Shown: positions 42,013 through 51,238, numbered from the stretch's first letter. The stretch: 64,000 bases of DNA from Solirubrum koreensis (GCF_039541855.1 NZ_BAABHA010000015.1:310001-374000); one strand, 5' to 3'. Notes: generated by a model not told the origin, from the letters alone. Program-made: numbers and translations.

Positions 42013-44694
42013 ATGCCTGCCCCTATTACCTTTCTGGCCGACGAGCTGGACCTCTACAAAAAGCGCAAGCTGCTCAAGTACCACGCGCAGCCCAACGTGG
42101 TGCGCAACCTGAACCCCGCCCTCACCGTGCGCCCCTACCAGGAAGACGCGCTGGCCCGGTTCGATTTCTATTGGAATACCCTGCGGGCCGAAGATGCCGA
42201 GCTGCTGGCCCGGCCCGCGCACCTGCTGTTTAACATGGCCACCGGCAGCGGCAAAACCATGCTCATGGCCGCCAATATGCTGGCCTTGTACGCGCAGGGC
42301 TACCGCCGCTTCCTGTTCGTAGTGGACAGTCGCAACATCGTGGAAAAAACCCGCGCCAACTTCACCGACCCCGGCAACCCCAAGTACCTCTTCGCGCCGA
42401 AAATCGTGGTGGGCGGCCGGCCGGTGCCAGTGGTGGCCGTCGAGTCGTTTGAGGGCAGCAACGCCGACGACCTGAGCATTCTGTTCACCACCGCCGCCGG
42501 GCTGCACTCCGACCTGCGCACCCCCCGCGAGCAGGGCCTGAGCTACGAAGACCTGGCCCGCCACCCGCTGGTGCTGCTGGCCGACGAAGCCCACCATTTC
42601 AACCGCGCCGCCCGTGCCCGTGGGCAGGTCGATGTTGAGGAAACTACCTGGGAGGGCACCATCTTACAGCTCTTGCAGCAACGGCCCGATAACGTGCTGC
42701 TCGAATACACCGCCACCGTAGACTTCACCGACCGCGCCCTGGCCGAAAAGTACCAGGATAAGGTACTGGTGCGCTACTCTCTCAGGGAGTTCCGGCAAGA
42801 CGGGTACTCCAAGGAAATCCGGCTGCTCAAGTCGGGCGAGTCGCGCTGGGCCCGCGTGGCCCAGGCGCTGCTCCTGAGCCAGTGGCGGCTGAAAGTGTAC
42901 AACGCGGCCAGCCCGGCGCTGGTCTCTCCCTACGCGCCGTTCAAGCCGGCGCTGCTGTTCAAGTCGCCCACCGTGGCCGAGAGCGAGGCCTTTTTCACCG
43001 CGTTTGGCCAGTGGCTCGACACCCTCAGCGGCGACGTGCTGGCCGAACTAACGGCCCACCCTGGCCCCACGCTGCAAAAGGCGCTAACCTGGTTTCAGGC
43101 TCACAACCTGCCCCTGGCCCGCCTGGCCGACGAGCTGCGCGAAGCCTTCCGGCCCGACCGCTGCATCATCGTGAACAACCAGAACGACAGCGAAAGCAAG
43201 CAGCTGGAGCTAAACCGCCTCGAAGAAGGCCCCGTGCGGGCCGTATTCACGGTGCAGATGCTCACCGAAGGCTGGGATGTGCTCAACCTCTACGACATCG
43301 TGCGGCTGGATGAAGGCACCGGCGTAACCGCCGCCGCCCGCCCCAAACCCACCAAAGGCACCACCCAGGAGGCCCAGCTCATCGGGCGAGGTGCCCGCTA
43401 TTTCCCCTGGCAGCGCCCTACCGATGCCGAGCTGAACCGCCGCAAGCTGGACAAAGACCTCGGCAACCCGCTCCGCTGCCTGGAAGAGTTGTACTACCAT
43501 TCCATCAACGACAACCGCTACGTGGCTGCCCTTACCCACGAGTTGGTAGAGGCCGGCATCTACGACCCGGCCAATGACGACGGCACCCCGCGCACCGTGC
43601 GCGTGAAGCCCGCCTTCAAGCAACTGCCCATCTGGGAAACCGGCCTGCTCTATACCAACGAGCGGGTGCGTACCGGCACTCAGCGCCGCGTCACGCTCAC
43701 GGCCACTTATGCCAATGCCCTGCTCCCCATCGCCTACGAATTGCCCCCCGACGGCACCACCGAGGCCACCGTATTTGACCCCACCGAGGCCGTAGAATCC
43801 GCCACCCCCGCCAGCCCCGACCGGCTGGACTACCCTGTGCGCCTGAGCGAGCTGGGCCTGCCCGTGCTGCGCAAGGCGTTGGAAAGCTTTCCGTTTTATG
43901 AGTTCAGCCGCCTGCGCCAGCTACTGCCGCAGCTGACCTCTATCCGGCAGTTGCTCACGGCGGCCGAGTACCTGGGCGGCTCCACTTTTACCCTCCGCGC
44001 CACCGCAGCGCAACGCAACGCCCTGCGCCCGCATCAAAAGCTAGCTGCCGCCCGCCACGTATTCCAGGAGCTACAAGCGCTGCTGGGCAAAAGCCTGCAC
44101 GAGTACGTAGGCAGCACCGCCTTCACGGGCCGGCCGCTCAAGCAATACTTAGCCAACGACCGGATAACCGTAGCGCAGGACGGCGACGACCGCGAAACCG
44201 CCCGCCCCATGACGGATAACCCCGACACGGCCCTCCGCCTGGACGTAGCCACAAATGACTGGCTTATCTACGACGAGTTTTACGGTACCTCCGAAGAAAA
44301 ATACTTCATCCGTTACCTGGCCGCCGCCCTGCCCGACCTGAGAACACGCTTCCAGGATATTTACCTGCTGCGCAACGATAAGCTGTTTCAACTCTACAGC
44401 TTCGACGACGGCCGCCCCTTCGAGCCCGATTTTGTTTTGTTTCTTATCGAAGCCGCCACCGGTAAGGCCCTTACTTGGCAGGTTTTCGTTGAGCCGAAAG
44501 GCGAGCATCTGCGGCTGGCTGACGCTTGGAAGGAAGCCTTTCTTCTCAGCATCGAAACCCATGCTACCAACGCGAACTTGCAGCTACTGTTTGAAAACGA
44601 CGAGGTGCGCCTTCACGGCCTGCCATTCTATACCCATGCCAGCCAGGCTGTTTTTACTGCCGCTTTTCAAAAGCTGACAGATGTAACGATTTAG
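42013..44694 (+). CDS. res: Type III restriction enzyme, Res subunit
   Basis: The 893-residue protein has superfamily 2 helicase motifs: Walker A MATGSGKT (residues 75-82), DEAH at 191-194 (LLADEAHHF), YTATVDF (motif III) and QLIGRGARYFPW (motif VI), then a long linker and a C-terminal PD-(D/E)xK nuclease with FEPDFV (Asp806) and EPKG (Glu827, Lys829). Res cuts DNA after long-range communication between inversely placed sites that lack Mod methylation, and needs Mod to find its site. It starts four bases after the restored mod frame. All key residues are present, so Res is intact even though mod is out of frame. Confidence 0.93.
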   Translation: MPAPITFLADELDLYKKRKLLKYHAQPNVVRNLNPALTVRPYQEDALARFDFYWNTLRAEDAELLARPAHLLFNMATGSGKTMLMAANMLALYAQGYRRFLFVVDSRNIVEKTRANFTDPGNPKYLFAPKIVVGGRPVPVVAVESFEGSNADDLSILFTTAAGLHSDLRTPREQGLSYEDLARHPLVLLADEAHHFNRAARARGQVDVEETTWEGTILQLLQQRPDNVLLEYTATVDFTDRALAEKYQDKVLVRYSLREFRQDGYSKEIRLLKSGESRWARVAQALLLSQWRLKVYNAASPALVSPYAPFKPALLFKSPTVAESEAFFTAFGQWLDTLSGDVLAELTAHPGPTLQKALTWFQAHNLPLARLADELREAFRPDRCIIVNNQNDSESKQLELNRLEEGPVRAVFTVQMLTEGWDVLNLYDIVRLDEGTGVTAAARPKPTKGTTQEAQLIGRGARYFPWQRPTDAELNRRKLDKDLGNPLRCLEELYYHSINDNRYVAALTHELVEAGIYDPANDDGTPRTVRVKPAFKQLPIWETGLLYTNERVRTGTQRRVTLTATYANALLPIAYELPPDGTTEATVFDPTEAVESATPASPDRLDYPVRLSELGLPVLRKALESFPFYEFSRLRQLLPQLTSIRQLLTAAEYLGGSTFTLRATAAQRNALRPHQKLAAARHVFQELQALLGKSLHEYVGSTAFTGRPLKQYLANDRITVAQDGDDRETARPMTDNPDTALRLDVATNDWLIYDEFYGTSEEKYFIRYLAAALPDLRTRFQDIYLLRNDKLFQLYSFDDGRPFEPDFVLFLIEAATGKALTWQVFVEPKGEHLRLADAWKEAFLLSIETHATNANLQLLFENDEVRLHGLPFYTHASQAVFTAAFQKLTDVTI

Positions 44695-44725
44695 CAGAGC
44701 CTTAACCCCGTTCAAACAAAAAACA

Positions 44726-44754
44726 GCCCCGCCCGCACGTGCTGCGGACGGGGC
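44726..44754. terminator. Bidirectional hairpin between res and the broken gene
   Basis: GCCCCGCCCGCA and TGCGGACGGGGC around CGTGC, one mismatch. Six T follow on the minus strand, a weaker T-rich run on the plus strand; the genes converge here. Confidence 0.8.
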
Positions 44755-44779
44755 TCTTGGTTTTGGCATCAGCCGCAGC

Positions 44780-45457
44780 CTACGCCACCGGCGGCACGGT
44801 GCCGGCGGCTTTCGCCGTCCGCCGGGCCTTGGCTTCGGCGCTCCGGCCGTAGCTGGCATCGTCTACGCGCATGGCCTCGCGCAGGCGCGCATACAGCAGC
44901 GGGTGTGAGTCGGCGAGCAGCTCGGTGGCGGGCCGGAAGTCGTCTCTGAGGTAGCGGTTTAAATCCTGAATTAGCTGGCCCGTGGCCGTAGTTACCACCT
45001 TGCCCGCCTCGGTGGCCGCTTTGGGTTTGTCGATGCTCTCGTCGTAGGCCTAGGCGGCGGCGGGCGTTAGGTTGTAGCTCTGCAGGTCGGCCGCCCGCTG
45101 ATTGGCGGCTTTGCTTACGGCGGTGGCCTGCCCGTTAAACAGCAAGGCGCTCAGGCTGCGGTACTCGCTGCGGGTGCGGGCCGCTTCCAGGTTGCCCTCC
45201 TTCCGGTACAGCAAGTACAGCGCGTTGGCCGCCTTCACCAGGCCGGCCGTCAGCGCGTCGCGGTGCAGGCCCTTCTGCTCCGTGGCCCCCTCTGATTGCC
45301 GCCGGGGGCCAATGCCCGCCACCAGCGCCAGCCGCTCCCGCAGCCCCTGGGCCACCTCCGCGAAAGCGGCTACCGCCTGCGCGTCCTGTGGATATTCGTC
45401 TAACACCTCCACCACCTTGCGGTGGCGCAATACCTGGGATTCCTGCTTGCGGTTCAT
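44780..45457 (-). pseudogene. Hypothetical protein gene interrupted by an in-frame TAG
   Basis: Codons from ATG 45457 read 135 residues (MNRKQESQVLRHRKVVEVL...LQSYNLTPAAA), then TAG at 45052-45050, then continue in the same frame without other stops (AYDESIDKPKAATEAGKV... to AGTVPPVA) to 44780. The joined product is 225 residues, helical and free of known motifs. Continuity of frame and composition across the stop, and a good terminator after the second part, show one gene with a single nonsense change (for instance from TTG or CAG). Suppression or a sequencing error would also explain it. Confidence 0.75.
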
Positions 45458-45541
45458 ACGAAAATAGTAGGGAAAAAGATGAAAATTGTATTATGCCGGG
45501 AATATGCCCATCGGCGGCGTCATTTCCTACTGTTTGCCTTG

Positions 45542-45751
45542 TTTCCGCGGTCGTCAGCGCCCTGCCCGGCTTCGGCCCGGCCGTTCCCGCCCCCGGCGGC
45601 GGCTTTCCCGCGTGCGTCACTAGCACAAAATCTATCGGCAGTAAGATTTCCCCGTTCGTCAGCGCCCTTCCCGCATCCGGCAGCGGGCTTCCCACGTACG
45701 CCACCGTCGTTCCCGCACCCGCTAGTAGGATTTTAGCAAGCGGTAGTGGGG
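45542..45751 (-). repeat. Degenerate 21-bp tandem array (ten units, 105-bp higher-order period)
   Basis: Plus-strand units begin with TTCCCGC or close variants at 45584, 45605, 45668, 45689 and 45710, and weaker ones at 45542, 45563, 45626, 45647, 45731, always a multiple of 21 apart. Units at 45542 and 45647, five units apart, match in 19 of 21 bases. Read on the minus strand, each unit gives seven residues such as SPLPDAG, KPPPGAG, RALTNGE. The rest of the gap 45458-45891 has no gene I can support. Confidence 0.75.
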
Positions 45752-45891
45752 CTTCGGGGGCGGGGAAGGCGGCTCTATTCAGCGCACAACACGTAATTGG
45801 ATAGCGGCTGAATGGAAACAGCTTCTCACGAAAGCAGAATTGAACAGGTGGCGAGCCGCACCGGATTGGTGCACAAACACGCTGTTGTACG

Positions 45892-47580
45892 CTACTCGGT
45901 CCTTGTACCCGTCAGATTATAGGTAAGGGCAAAAAACCAGGAATGCTCATTTACTGCTTGCGTGGGCACAATAGAAATGCCGGTGCTCAACCGTTGCCCC
46001 TCGTGGTAGCCGCCCGAAAGCCGGTTGACTTTTCCGGCTACCATCCCACCTGTTAAGCACAGGCGCTGCTTTTCGCCGCCCGTCAGCACGGTAAGGCCGG
46101 CCAGCAGCTGCAGGCCCGCTGGCTGAGCCCCCAACCCCAGGCTGGCGGCCACATCGAAGGCGGGCAACAGCCGGTAGTGAAAATGGGTGAGTCCCGTAAA
46201 GCCAATGTTGATTTTCTCGTTTCCATTAAGCCGAGCTATGCGCTTGTCGCGCTTGTAGCCGATGGCAGTAGTGGTATCGGTAGTAGAAGTGGCGTCGGTG
46301 CGCCGCCGCACCTTGCTGGAATCTTCCAGCAGCCCGTAGCTGTAGTCGCGCAGCCCCGTGACAAATGCTCCCGCCGAAGCCGACACCCGGAAGCGGTGCG
46401 TGACCTGTGTGGTAGTTTGCCATTCCAGCAGCTTGCCCGCCGCCCGGCCGGGGGGAATAAGGTAGTCGGCACGCACCGTGAGCTTGAGCTTGGTGTCCAT
46501 CTCGTCGCCCTTGGTTTGGAATTGCGTCTGGAAGCGTGGCTCAGACTCGTCCCGGAGAGCTATTAGAAACCGCCCTAGCGTTTCTGCTTCCTTGATTACG
46601 GCAGCTGCTTTCGCGGCATCTAGTCCACCCATAAGACCTTTTGTTTGCGTCAGTAGCAGGTTCATGACCGCCAGTTCCTCGGTCACATTCATTAATTTGA
46701 CTTTTTCCCCCGCTAGCTTTTTCTCTCGTGTCTCCTTGTTGGTCGTGTTTTCCCCGCGTTTGGGCTTTAGAGACTTGATGGACTCTTCTAAATTCTCAAC
46801 TACACCATCCTGCTGTTCTATAACGGCGGTCAACGCATCAGCTTGGCTTCCGCGATAAGCGGCAAAATTGGCTGCTGTTAATGAAGCGTTATTGAAGAGC
46901 GTATCGGCGGCTCTATTAAGTGCTGCTCCAGCAATTGGCCTTGTATCCTGACGATAAAGCTTGGTAAGCTGCTGAGTAATTAAGTCGTAAAGGGCAAGCC
47001 TTCGCTTGATAGCAGCGAAGGAAGGAAGTTTTTTAACGGAGTTGTTGGGCGAGGTCGCGGAGAAGAATTCTTTTGTTTTGTCGTTTTCAGCTGCAGTCCC
47101 GGCCTTTGGCGCGGCCGGATTTTCGTAGGTGTACGAAAATACCTTGGAATCCAACTCCACATCGTACTTGAAGGGGTTAATATTCACGGCTTCTACCCGT
47201 AGCTGACGATTGGCCCGCATCCGGCGCGGACCGGAGATGCCCGCCCCAAACGGGTCAAAGACGATGCTGCTGGCGTATTGCGGCGCACTGGGAGGCTGCC
47301 GGAGTACGCCTATTCGACCGAGACGCTCCTCGTGCTGCCGCAACGTATCAGCCCACAATGTAGCAGCGGTGGCCGCGTCTAGTTTTTTTTCTGCTATCCT
47401 TTGGGCAAGCGTGTCGCGGTATACCGTTAGCCTTTTAGCTTCTTCGTTGCGCTGACTCCTCGCCTCCTCACGCGTGAGCAACGGCCTGACCGGGCTACAG
47501 GCGCTATAGGCCAAGCCTGTCGTTACAACCACAACGAGCAAGCAAATTTTTGGCAGTTGGCGGTAGACAGATATGCTCAT
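45892..47580 (-). CDS. Coiled-coil lipoprotein with a C-terminal beta-barrel-like region
   Basis: The 562-residue protein has a leader (LPKICLLVVVVTTGLAYSAC) with a plausible lipid-modified Cys, a highly charged helical stretch (residues about 30-90 and 230-320, with LEESIKSLKPKRGE), and a C-terminal half of alternating strands (LKLTVRADYLIPP, FRVSASAGAFVTGL, HFHYRLLPAFDVAASLGLG, SWFFALTYNLTG) that resembles an outer-membrane barrel or a large beta-sandwich. No family is recognised. ATG 47580 is chosen for its signal. It stands alone between the repeat array and a LuxR-type regulator. Confidence 0.68.
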   Translation of the reverse strand: MSISVYRQLPKICLLVVVVTTGLAYSACSPVRPLLTREEARSQRNEEAKRLTVYRDTLAQRIAEKKLDAATAATLWADTLRQHEERLGRIGVLRQPPSAPQYASSIVFDPFGAGISGPRRMRANRQLRVEAVNINPFKYDVELDSKVFSYTYENPAAPKAGTAAENDKTKEFFSATSPNNSVKKLPSFAAIKRRLALYDLITQQLTKLYRQDTRPIAGAALNRAADTLFNNASLTAANFAAYRGSQADALTAVIEQQDGVVENLEESIKSLKPKRGENTTNKETREKKLAGEKVKLMNVTEELAVMNLLLTQTKGLMGGLDAAKAAAVIKEAETLGRFLIALRDESEPRFQTQFQTKGDEMDTKLKLTVRADYLIPPGRAAGKLLEWQTTTQVTHRFRVSASAGAFVTGLRDYSYGLLEDSSKVRRRTDATSTTDTTTAIGYKRDKRIARLNGNEKINIGFTGLTHFHYRLLPAFDVAASLGLGAQPAGLQLLAGLTVLTGGEKQRLCLTGGMVAGKVNRLSGGYHEGQRLSTGISIVPTQAVNEHSWFFALTYNLTGTRTE

Positions 47581-47733
47581 CTGAATTGGGAAGAGAGTGA
47601 GGTGAAAAAGTCTTGGAAAGCTTCCCAAGTCGGCACGGTAATCTTCCAGCAGCGCCTACTTAATATGGCTTACTGGTAGTCAGTCAAGATGCGCTTCCTT
47701 GTGCCGGGCTTCCCTCCGTGCCAGCACTGAATT

Positions 47734-48369
47734 TTATGCCGTTACCCACCCCTCCCGCACGGCCCGCACTACCAGGCCCACCAGGGTTTTGGCGCCGGCT
47801 TTCTGGAGCAGGGCGCGGCGGTGGCTTTCCACGGTGCGCACGCTCAGGAACAGGCGGTCGGCTATTTCCTGGTTGCAGCAATCGGCCACTACCAGGCGCA
47901 GCACTTCCAACTCGCGCCGGCTGAAGGGCGTGGGCGGGGTGGCGCGGCGGGTGGGGGTATGAAACGTGGTGAGGGAGCCGGTGAGGCGGCCGCTCAGCCA
48001 GGGCGCGGCGGCGCTAACTACATCGGCCGGGGAGGCGTGCCGGGAAAGCAGGGTAGTGGCTTCGGCACGGAGCAAGGCCTCACGCACGGCGGGAGGCAGT
48101 CGGTTCCCCACGAGCAGCAGCAGCAGCGGCTGGTGGGTGCGCGTGCCGCGCAGGGTGGCGAGGAGCCGGGGTAAAGGCGCGGCACACAGGCTGCCATCGA
48201 CTACCACCAGCGCGTAGGGTTGGTGCAGCAGCAGCACCGGCAGGTACTGTACGTCGGCGGTTACGGTGAGGGTGGCGCCGGGCCACGCGTCGCGCAGGGT
48301 GGTTACCAGGCCTTGCCGGTGCAGGGTAGGCGGGGCGGCCACCAGCACATGGGCGTCGGGAGCGGACAT
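47734..48369 (-). CDS. LuxR/NarL-type response regulator with a degenerate receiver
   Basis: The 211-residue protein ends in a GerE helix-turn-helix (FSRRELEVLRLVVADCCNQEIADRL, shown here as ELEVLRLVVADCCNQEIADR, residues about 150-205). The receiver keeps ALVVVDGSL with the usual phosphoacceptor Asp, but the acidic pair of VLVVDD is replaced (VLVAAPPTLH) and the conserved Lys is not found (TLLSRHAS). It may thus work without phosphorylation. No partner kinase is adjacent; the nearest is at 51239. Confidence 0.8.
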   Translation of the reverse strand: MSAPDAHVLVAAPPTLHRQGLVTTLRDAWPGATLTVTADVQYLPVLLLHQPYALVVVDGSLCAAPLPRLLATLRGTRTHQPLLLLLVGNRLPPAVREALLRAEATTLLSRHASPADVVSAAAPWLSGRLTGSLTTFHTPTRRATPPTPFSRRELEVLRLVVADCCNQEIADRLFLSVRTVESHRRALLQKAGAKTLVGLVVRAVREGWVTA

Positions 48370-48746
48370 AGCAATAGCAGCAGAAGTATCTGAAGAGGAT
48401 CAAAAACCAGAAATAAGGTGTGTTAAGGGTAAGGAAAGCCGCTGGTTTGCGCAGAAGCCGGGGCAGATCGGAGTGAGTTCTAATTCGGGGGTAATATATA
48501 CAAACCTTGAGGTTGTTACTTGCAATTGAGCAAATAATAAACCGGAAAATACTAATTGCTTAGAGGGCTTCCTCAGATGCGAAGTTGACAGCAGCCGACT
48601 GGAAGCGTCAAACAGTAATAGACGGCGTTTCGTCCGGTCGGCTCAAGTGGGATGCAGGTGAATGGGCACACGGAAGCAGCCTTACCAGCATAAAAGCGGG
48701 TGAGAGGGTCTAAACAGGCTAATTGGTAATGGGGTGGCCGGCGGTA
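48370..48746. other. Intergenic region upstream of the LuxR-type regulator
   Basis: About 377 bases with no gene. On the minus strand TACTTCTG (48388-48381) is one base off TAnnTTTG and lies 12 bases before the regulator start, so it could give a nearly leaderless transcript. Nothing else stands out. Confidence 0.35.
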
Positions 48747-49199
48747 CTACTTGATTTTACCGGTGCTGCTGGTCTTCTTAATGCGGCCGTCCGACTTTAG
48801 CTTGGTGCCGGGCAGCAACTCCAGCGAAATATCCAGGGGCTTGCAGTTAGCCAACGGCTGCTCTACGCTGTTATAGCCGCCGGCCGTAACCTGCAGCACG
48901 GTGTTACGGGGAATGGGCTTCTTGGAAGTAATAAGGTAGCGGCCATCAGAGTTAGTGCTGAAGGCGTCGGTGCTGAACGAGTTGTTACGGCCCCGTAGCA
49001 TAACGGTGGCGCCGGTTAGCGGATAATCGAAGACGTCGGTTACGCGGCCGACGAGGGTGTTGCACTCGAGCACGGCAGGATTGGGGGGCGCAACCGGAGC
49101 CGCGTTGCGGGCAGTATCGGCGCGGGCTGCCTGCTCCTGCGCCTGGGCCGAAACAACCCCGAAAAACAGGCCAATGGTAAGGGTAGCAAGTTGTTTCAT
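48747..49199 (-). CDS. Secreted carboxypeptidase-regulatory-like protein (paralogue A)
   Basis: The 150-residue protein has a signal peptide (MKQLATLTIGLFFGVVSAQAQ), one carboxypeptidase-D regulatory-like domain (LVGRVTDVFDYPLTGATVML, GRYLITSKKPIPRN, residues about 45-120), and a basic tail PGTKLKSDGRIKKTSSTGK. The domain is a beta-sandwich seen in many Bacteroidota surface proteins, usually at the start of TonB receptors; here it stands alone. The tail is shared almost exactly with the gene at 53622. ATG 49199 is selected by the signal peptide. Confidence 0.78.
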   Translation of the reverse strand: MKQLATLTIGLFFGVVSAQAQEQAARADTARNAAPVAPPNPAVLECNTLVGRVTDVFDYPLTGATVMLRGRNNSFSTDAFSTNSDGRYLITSKKPIPRNTVLQVTAGGYNSVEQPLANCKPLDISLELLPGTKLKSDGRIKKTSSTGKIK

Positions 49200-49541
49200 G
49201 GCTAGGAATAAGTAGGGCGGAGAAGGTCTGATTTGAGCCGGGTTTGCTGGCCCCCAGTGGTTGTGTAAAGGGCCGAAAAAGAAGTGCTGTTCGGAGGAAA
49301 ATTGCACAAGTATCATTAGTGCCTGTCAGCTAAGTTAAGAAAGGATTTGCATTTTCGCTTCCTCGACTGTCCCAAACGGGCTGTTTTGTAGCTGTAGATA
49401 GTATAAGTTATCGAAATGCCTGGCCAAACGTCTTTGCCATAAAGTTGGGTGAGCGGTATTATTTTGAACTATAACATGATAGGTTAAGCGGTGGCAGCCG
49501 GCGAAGTTGCCCCGTATCGTCGCCGGCGGAGGTTGCCGTAG
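49200..49541. other. Intergenic region, candidate promoter of paralogue A
   Basis: No gene. On the minus strand TACTTGTG (49312-49305) has one mismatch to TAnnTTTG, 106 bases before ATG 49199. The remaining sequence is low in GC and carries no repeat I can see. Confidence 0.35.
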
Positions 49542-50465
49542 CTACTGCACACCCTGAACCCGCATTGGTAAGGTGAATACGGCTTCGGAGGCGGTTATAA
49601 ACAAGGTTTTTCGGTCGGGGCCGCCGAAGCAGACGTTGGCCGTCCAGGCGGCGGGCACGGCAATGTGGTCGATTTTTACGCCTGCGGCGTTGTACACCGT
49701 TACCCCGTCGCCGGTCAGGTACACGTTCCCCTCGTGGTCAATGGTCATGCCGTCGGAGCCCTGCGCCACGAAGAGTTGGCGGTTGGTGAGCGAGCCGTCG
49801 GGGGCTATCCGGTAGCGGTAGGTTTTGTGGGCTTCGATGTCGGCTACGTAAAGTTGGCGGCCATCGGGAGTGCCCATAATGCCGTTGGGCTTTTGCAGCT
49901 GGTCGTCGGCCACCAGGGGCTGCGTCTGGCCTCGCGGCAATAAATACACCCGTTGACTGCTAATTTCGGGGGCAGTGCGCGTCCAGTACGGGCGTTGGTA
50001 GTAGGGGTCGGTGAAGTAGATGCTGCCGGTGCCGGGATGCACCCACAGGTCGTTGGGGCCGTTCAGGCGGCGGCCCTGCAGGTCGGCCAGCAGCACGGTT
50101 ACCTTGCCGTCGGGCGCAATAGACCACAGTTGGTTCTGCTCGTCGGCGCAGGCCAGCAGGTTGCCTCGTTGGTCGAAGTACAGACCGTTGGCCCGGCCGG
50201 CCGGGGCCAGAAACTTGCTGAGCTGGCCGTGGGTGTCGTACTTCCAAATGGTATTGTTGGGCTGGTCGGTGAAAAGCACGTTGCCGGCTTTGTCTACGGC
50301 CGGGCCTTCGGTAAACGAAAACTGCCTGGCTACCAACCGCAGAGTGGCACCCGGAGCGGTAACACCGGCGGCCGTATTACCGCCGCTGGAAGCGGTGGTG
50401 CAGGCATTGGCCGTAACAAGTAGGAATGCCAGCCACAGGCCGGAACGGAAACCAGAGTAACGCAT
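49542..50465 (-). CDS. SMP-30/gluconolactonase-like lipoprotein
   Basis: The 307-residue protein has a lipoprotein leader (LWLAFLLVTANAC) and a six-bladed propeller with the SMP-30 metal-site segments FTEGPAVDKAGNVLFTD (Glu), LNGPNDLWVHPGTGSIYFTD (Asn/Asp) and KPNGIMGTPDGRQLYVAD (Asn, Asp). The family hydrolyses sugar lactones with a divalent metal; it could finish oxidation started by enzymes like the GMC protein, which is far away at 13.9 kb. ATG 50465 gives the signal; an extension to 50579 is unlikely. Confidence 0.83.
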   Translation of the reverse strand: MRYSGFRSGLWLAFLLVTANACTTASSGGNTAAGVTAPGATLRLVARQFSFTEGPAVDKAGNVLFTDQPNNTIWKYDTHGQLSKFLAPAGRANGLYFDQRGNLLACADEQNQLWSIAPDGKVTVLLADLQGRRLNGPNDLWVHPGTGSIYFTDPYYQRPYWTRTAPEISSQRVYLLPRGQTQPLVADDQLQKPNGIMGTPDGRQLYVADIEAHKTYRYRIAPDGSLTNRQLFVAQGSDGMTIDHEGNVYLTGDGVTVYNAAGVKIDHIAVPAAWTANVCFGGPDRKTLFITASEAVFTLPMRVQGVQ

Positions 50466-50734
50466 AAAGCTGGAGCAGAAAAACTGGCGTACAGGCGGGC
50501 CCGCAGCGGGAAGCCGGAAGGTAGCCACATTCCGGCCGCAGCAGGCCAGCGCAACGGGCAGCCGGCTACGGCGTAACAAGTCAGGCCATGGTTTTGCGCT
50601 GGGCCCGATGACAACTTCAACGCCCGGGCAGAACCGACGAATAAGGTGGGCACAGGCAGCGGGCGGCGCCGTTACCGCTCCGGATACCGCCCGTTGCTCC
50701 GTATCTTCGACCTCTTATTTTACTACAGTTCCGC

Positions 50735-51013
50735 ATGACCATTCCTTTTCAACTCAACCTCAATCACCAGTACGCCGAATCCCTCTATCAGCAGCACGGC
50801 CGCGACGAGGGCCAGGAAGCCGTAAGCGAGCTGGAAGATAAAATTGGGGCTGCCGTGGGCCTGGTGGTGCAACGCCACGGGGTACTGCCCGGCGTGGGCG
50901 ACCGTATTCACGTGGAGCAGGGGCTGATTGTGCTCATCGACGTGCGCAGCTTTGAGGAGGACGGCAACGTGTGGTATTCGGTGAAGCCGTTCGAGCCCAC
51001 TATCAGCGCCTAA
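50735..51013 (+). CDS. Hypothetical 92-residue protein
   Basis: A soluble acidic protein (MTIPFQLNLNHQYAESLYQQ...) with mixed alpha/beta prediction and no family I know. No signal peptide. Codon use is like that of the neighbours. It stands between a minus-strand gluconolactonase-like gene and the histidine kinase gene. Confidence 0.6.
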   Translation: MTIPFQLNLNHQYAESLYQQHGRDEGQEAVSELEDKIGAAVGLVVQRHGVLPGVGDRIHVEQGLIVLIDVRSFEEDGNVWYSVKPFEPTISA

Positions 51014-51238
51014 CCAGCTGCGTAGCCGGCGTACGGCGGGTTTTGCGGAGGGCTTTGGCAGGCGCCAGCAAGTAGCCGGTCCGACGGGAAACCGCCGTTC
51101 GGCAGGAAACCAAAACGCAGCCCGCACCCGCGCCGTAAATCAGCAGCACGCCAAGGGCCAGTACCCAAATGCCTGATTTTCTTATCTCGGCCGCCGTTTG
51201 GGTACTACATTGCGCTTATTCCCTCACCTACTAATGCC

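Noticed and set aside
45135..45704. 189-codon minus frame through the 21-bp array
   Set aside because: It overlaps the better-supported gene starting at 45457 in another frame, and its heptad pattern can arise from the DNA repeat alone; kept as a repeat, not a gene.
45542..45751. CRISPR array
   Set aside because: Units are contiguous 21-bp degenerate repeats without unique spacers, and there are no cas genes.
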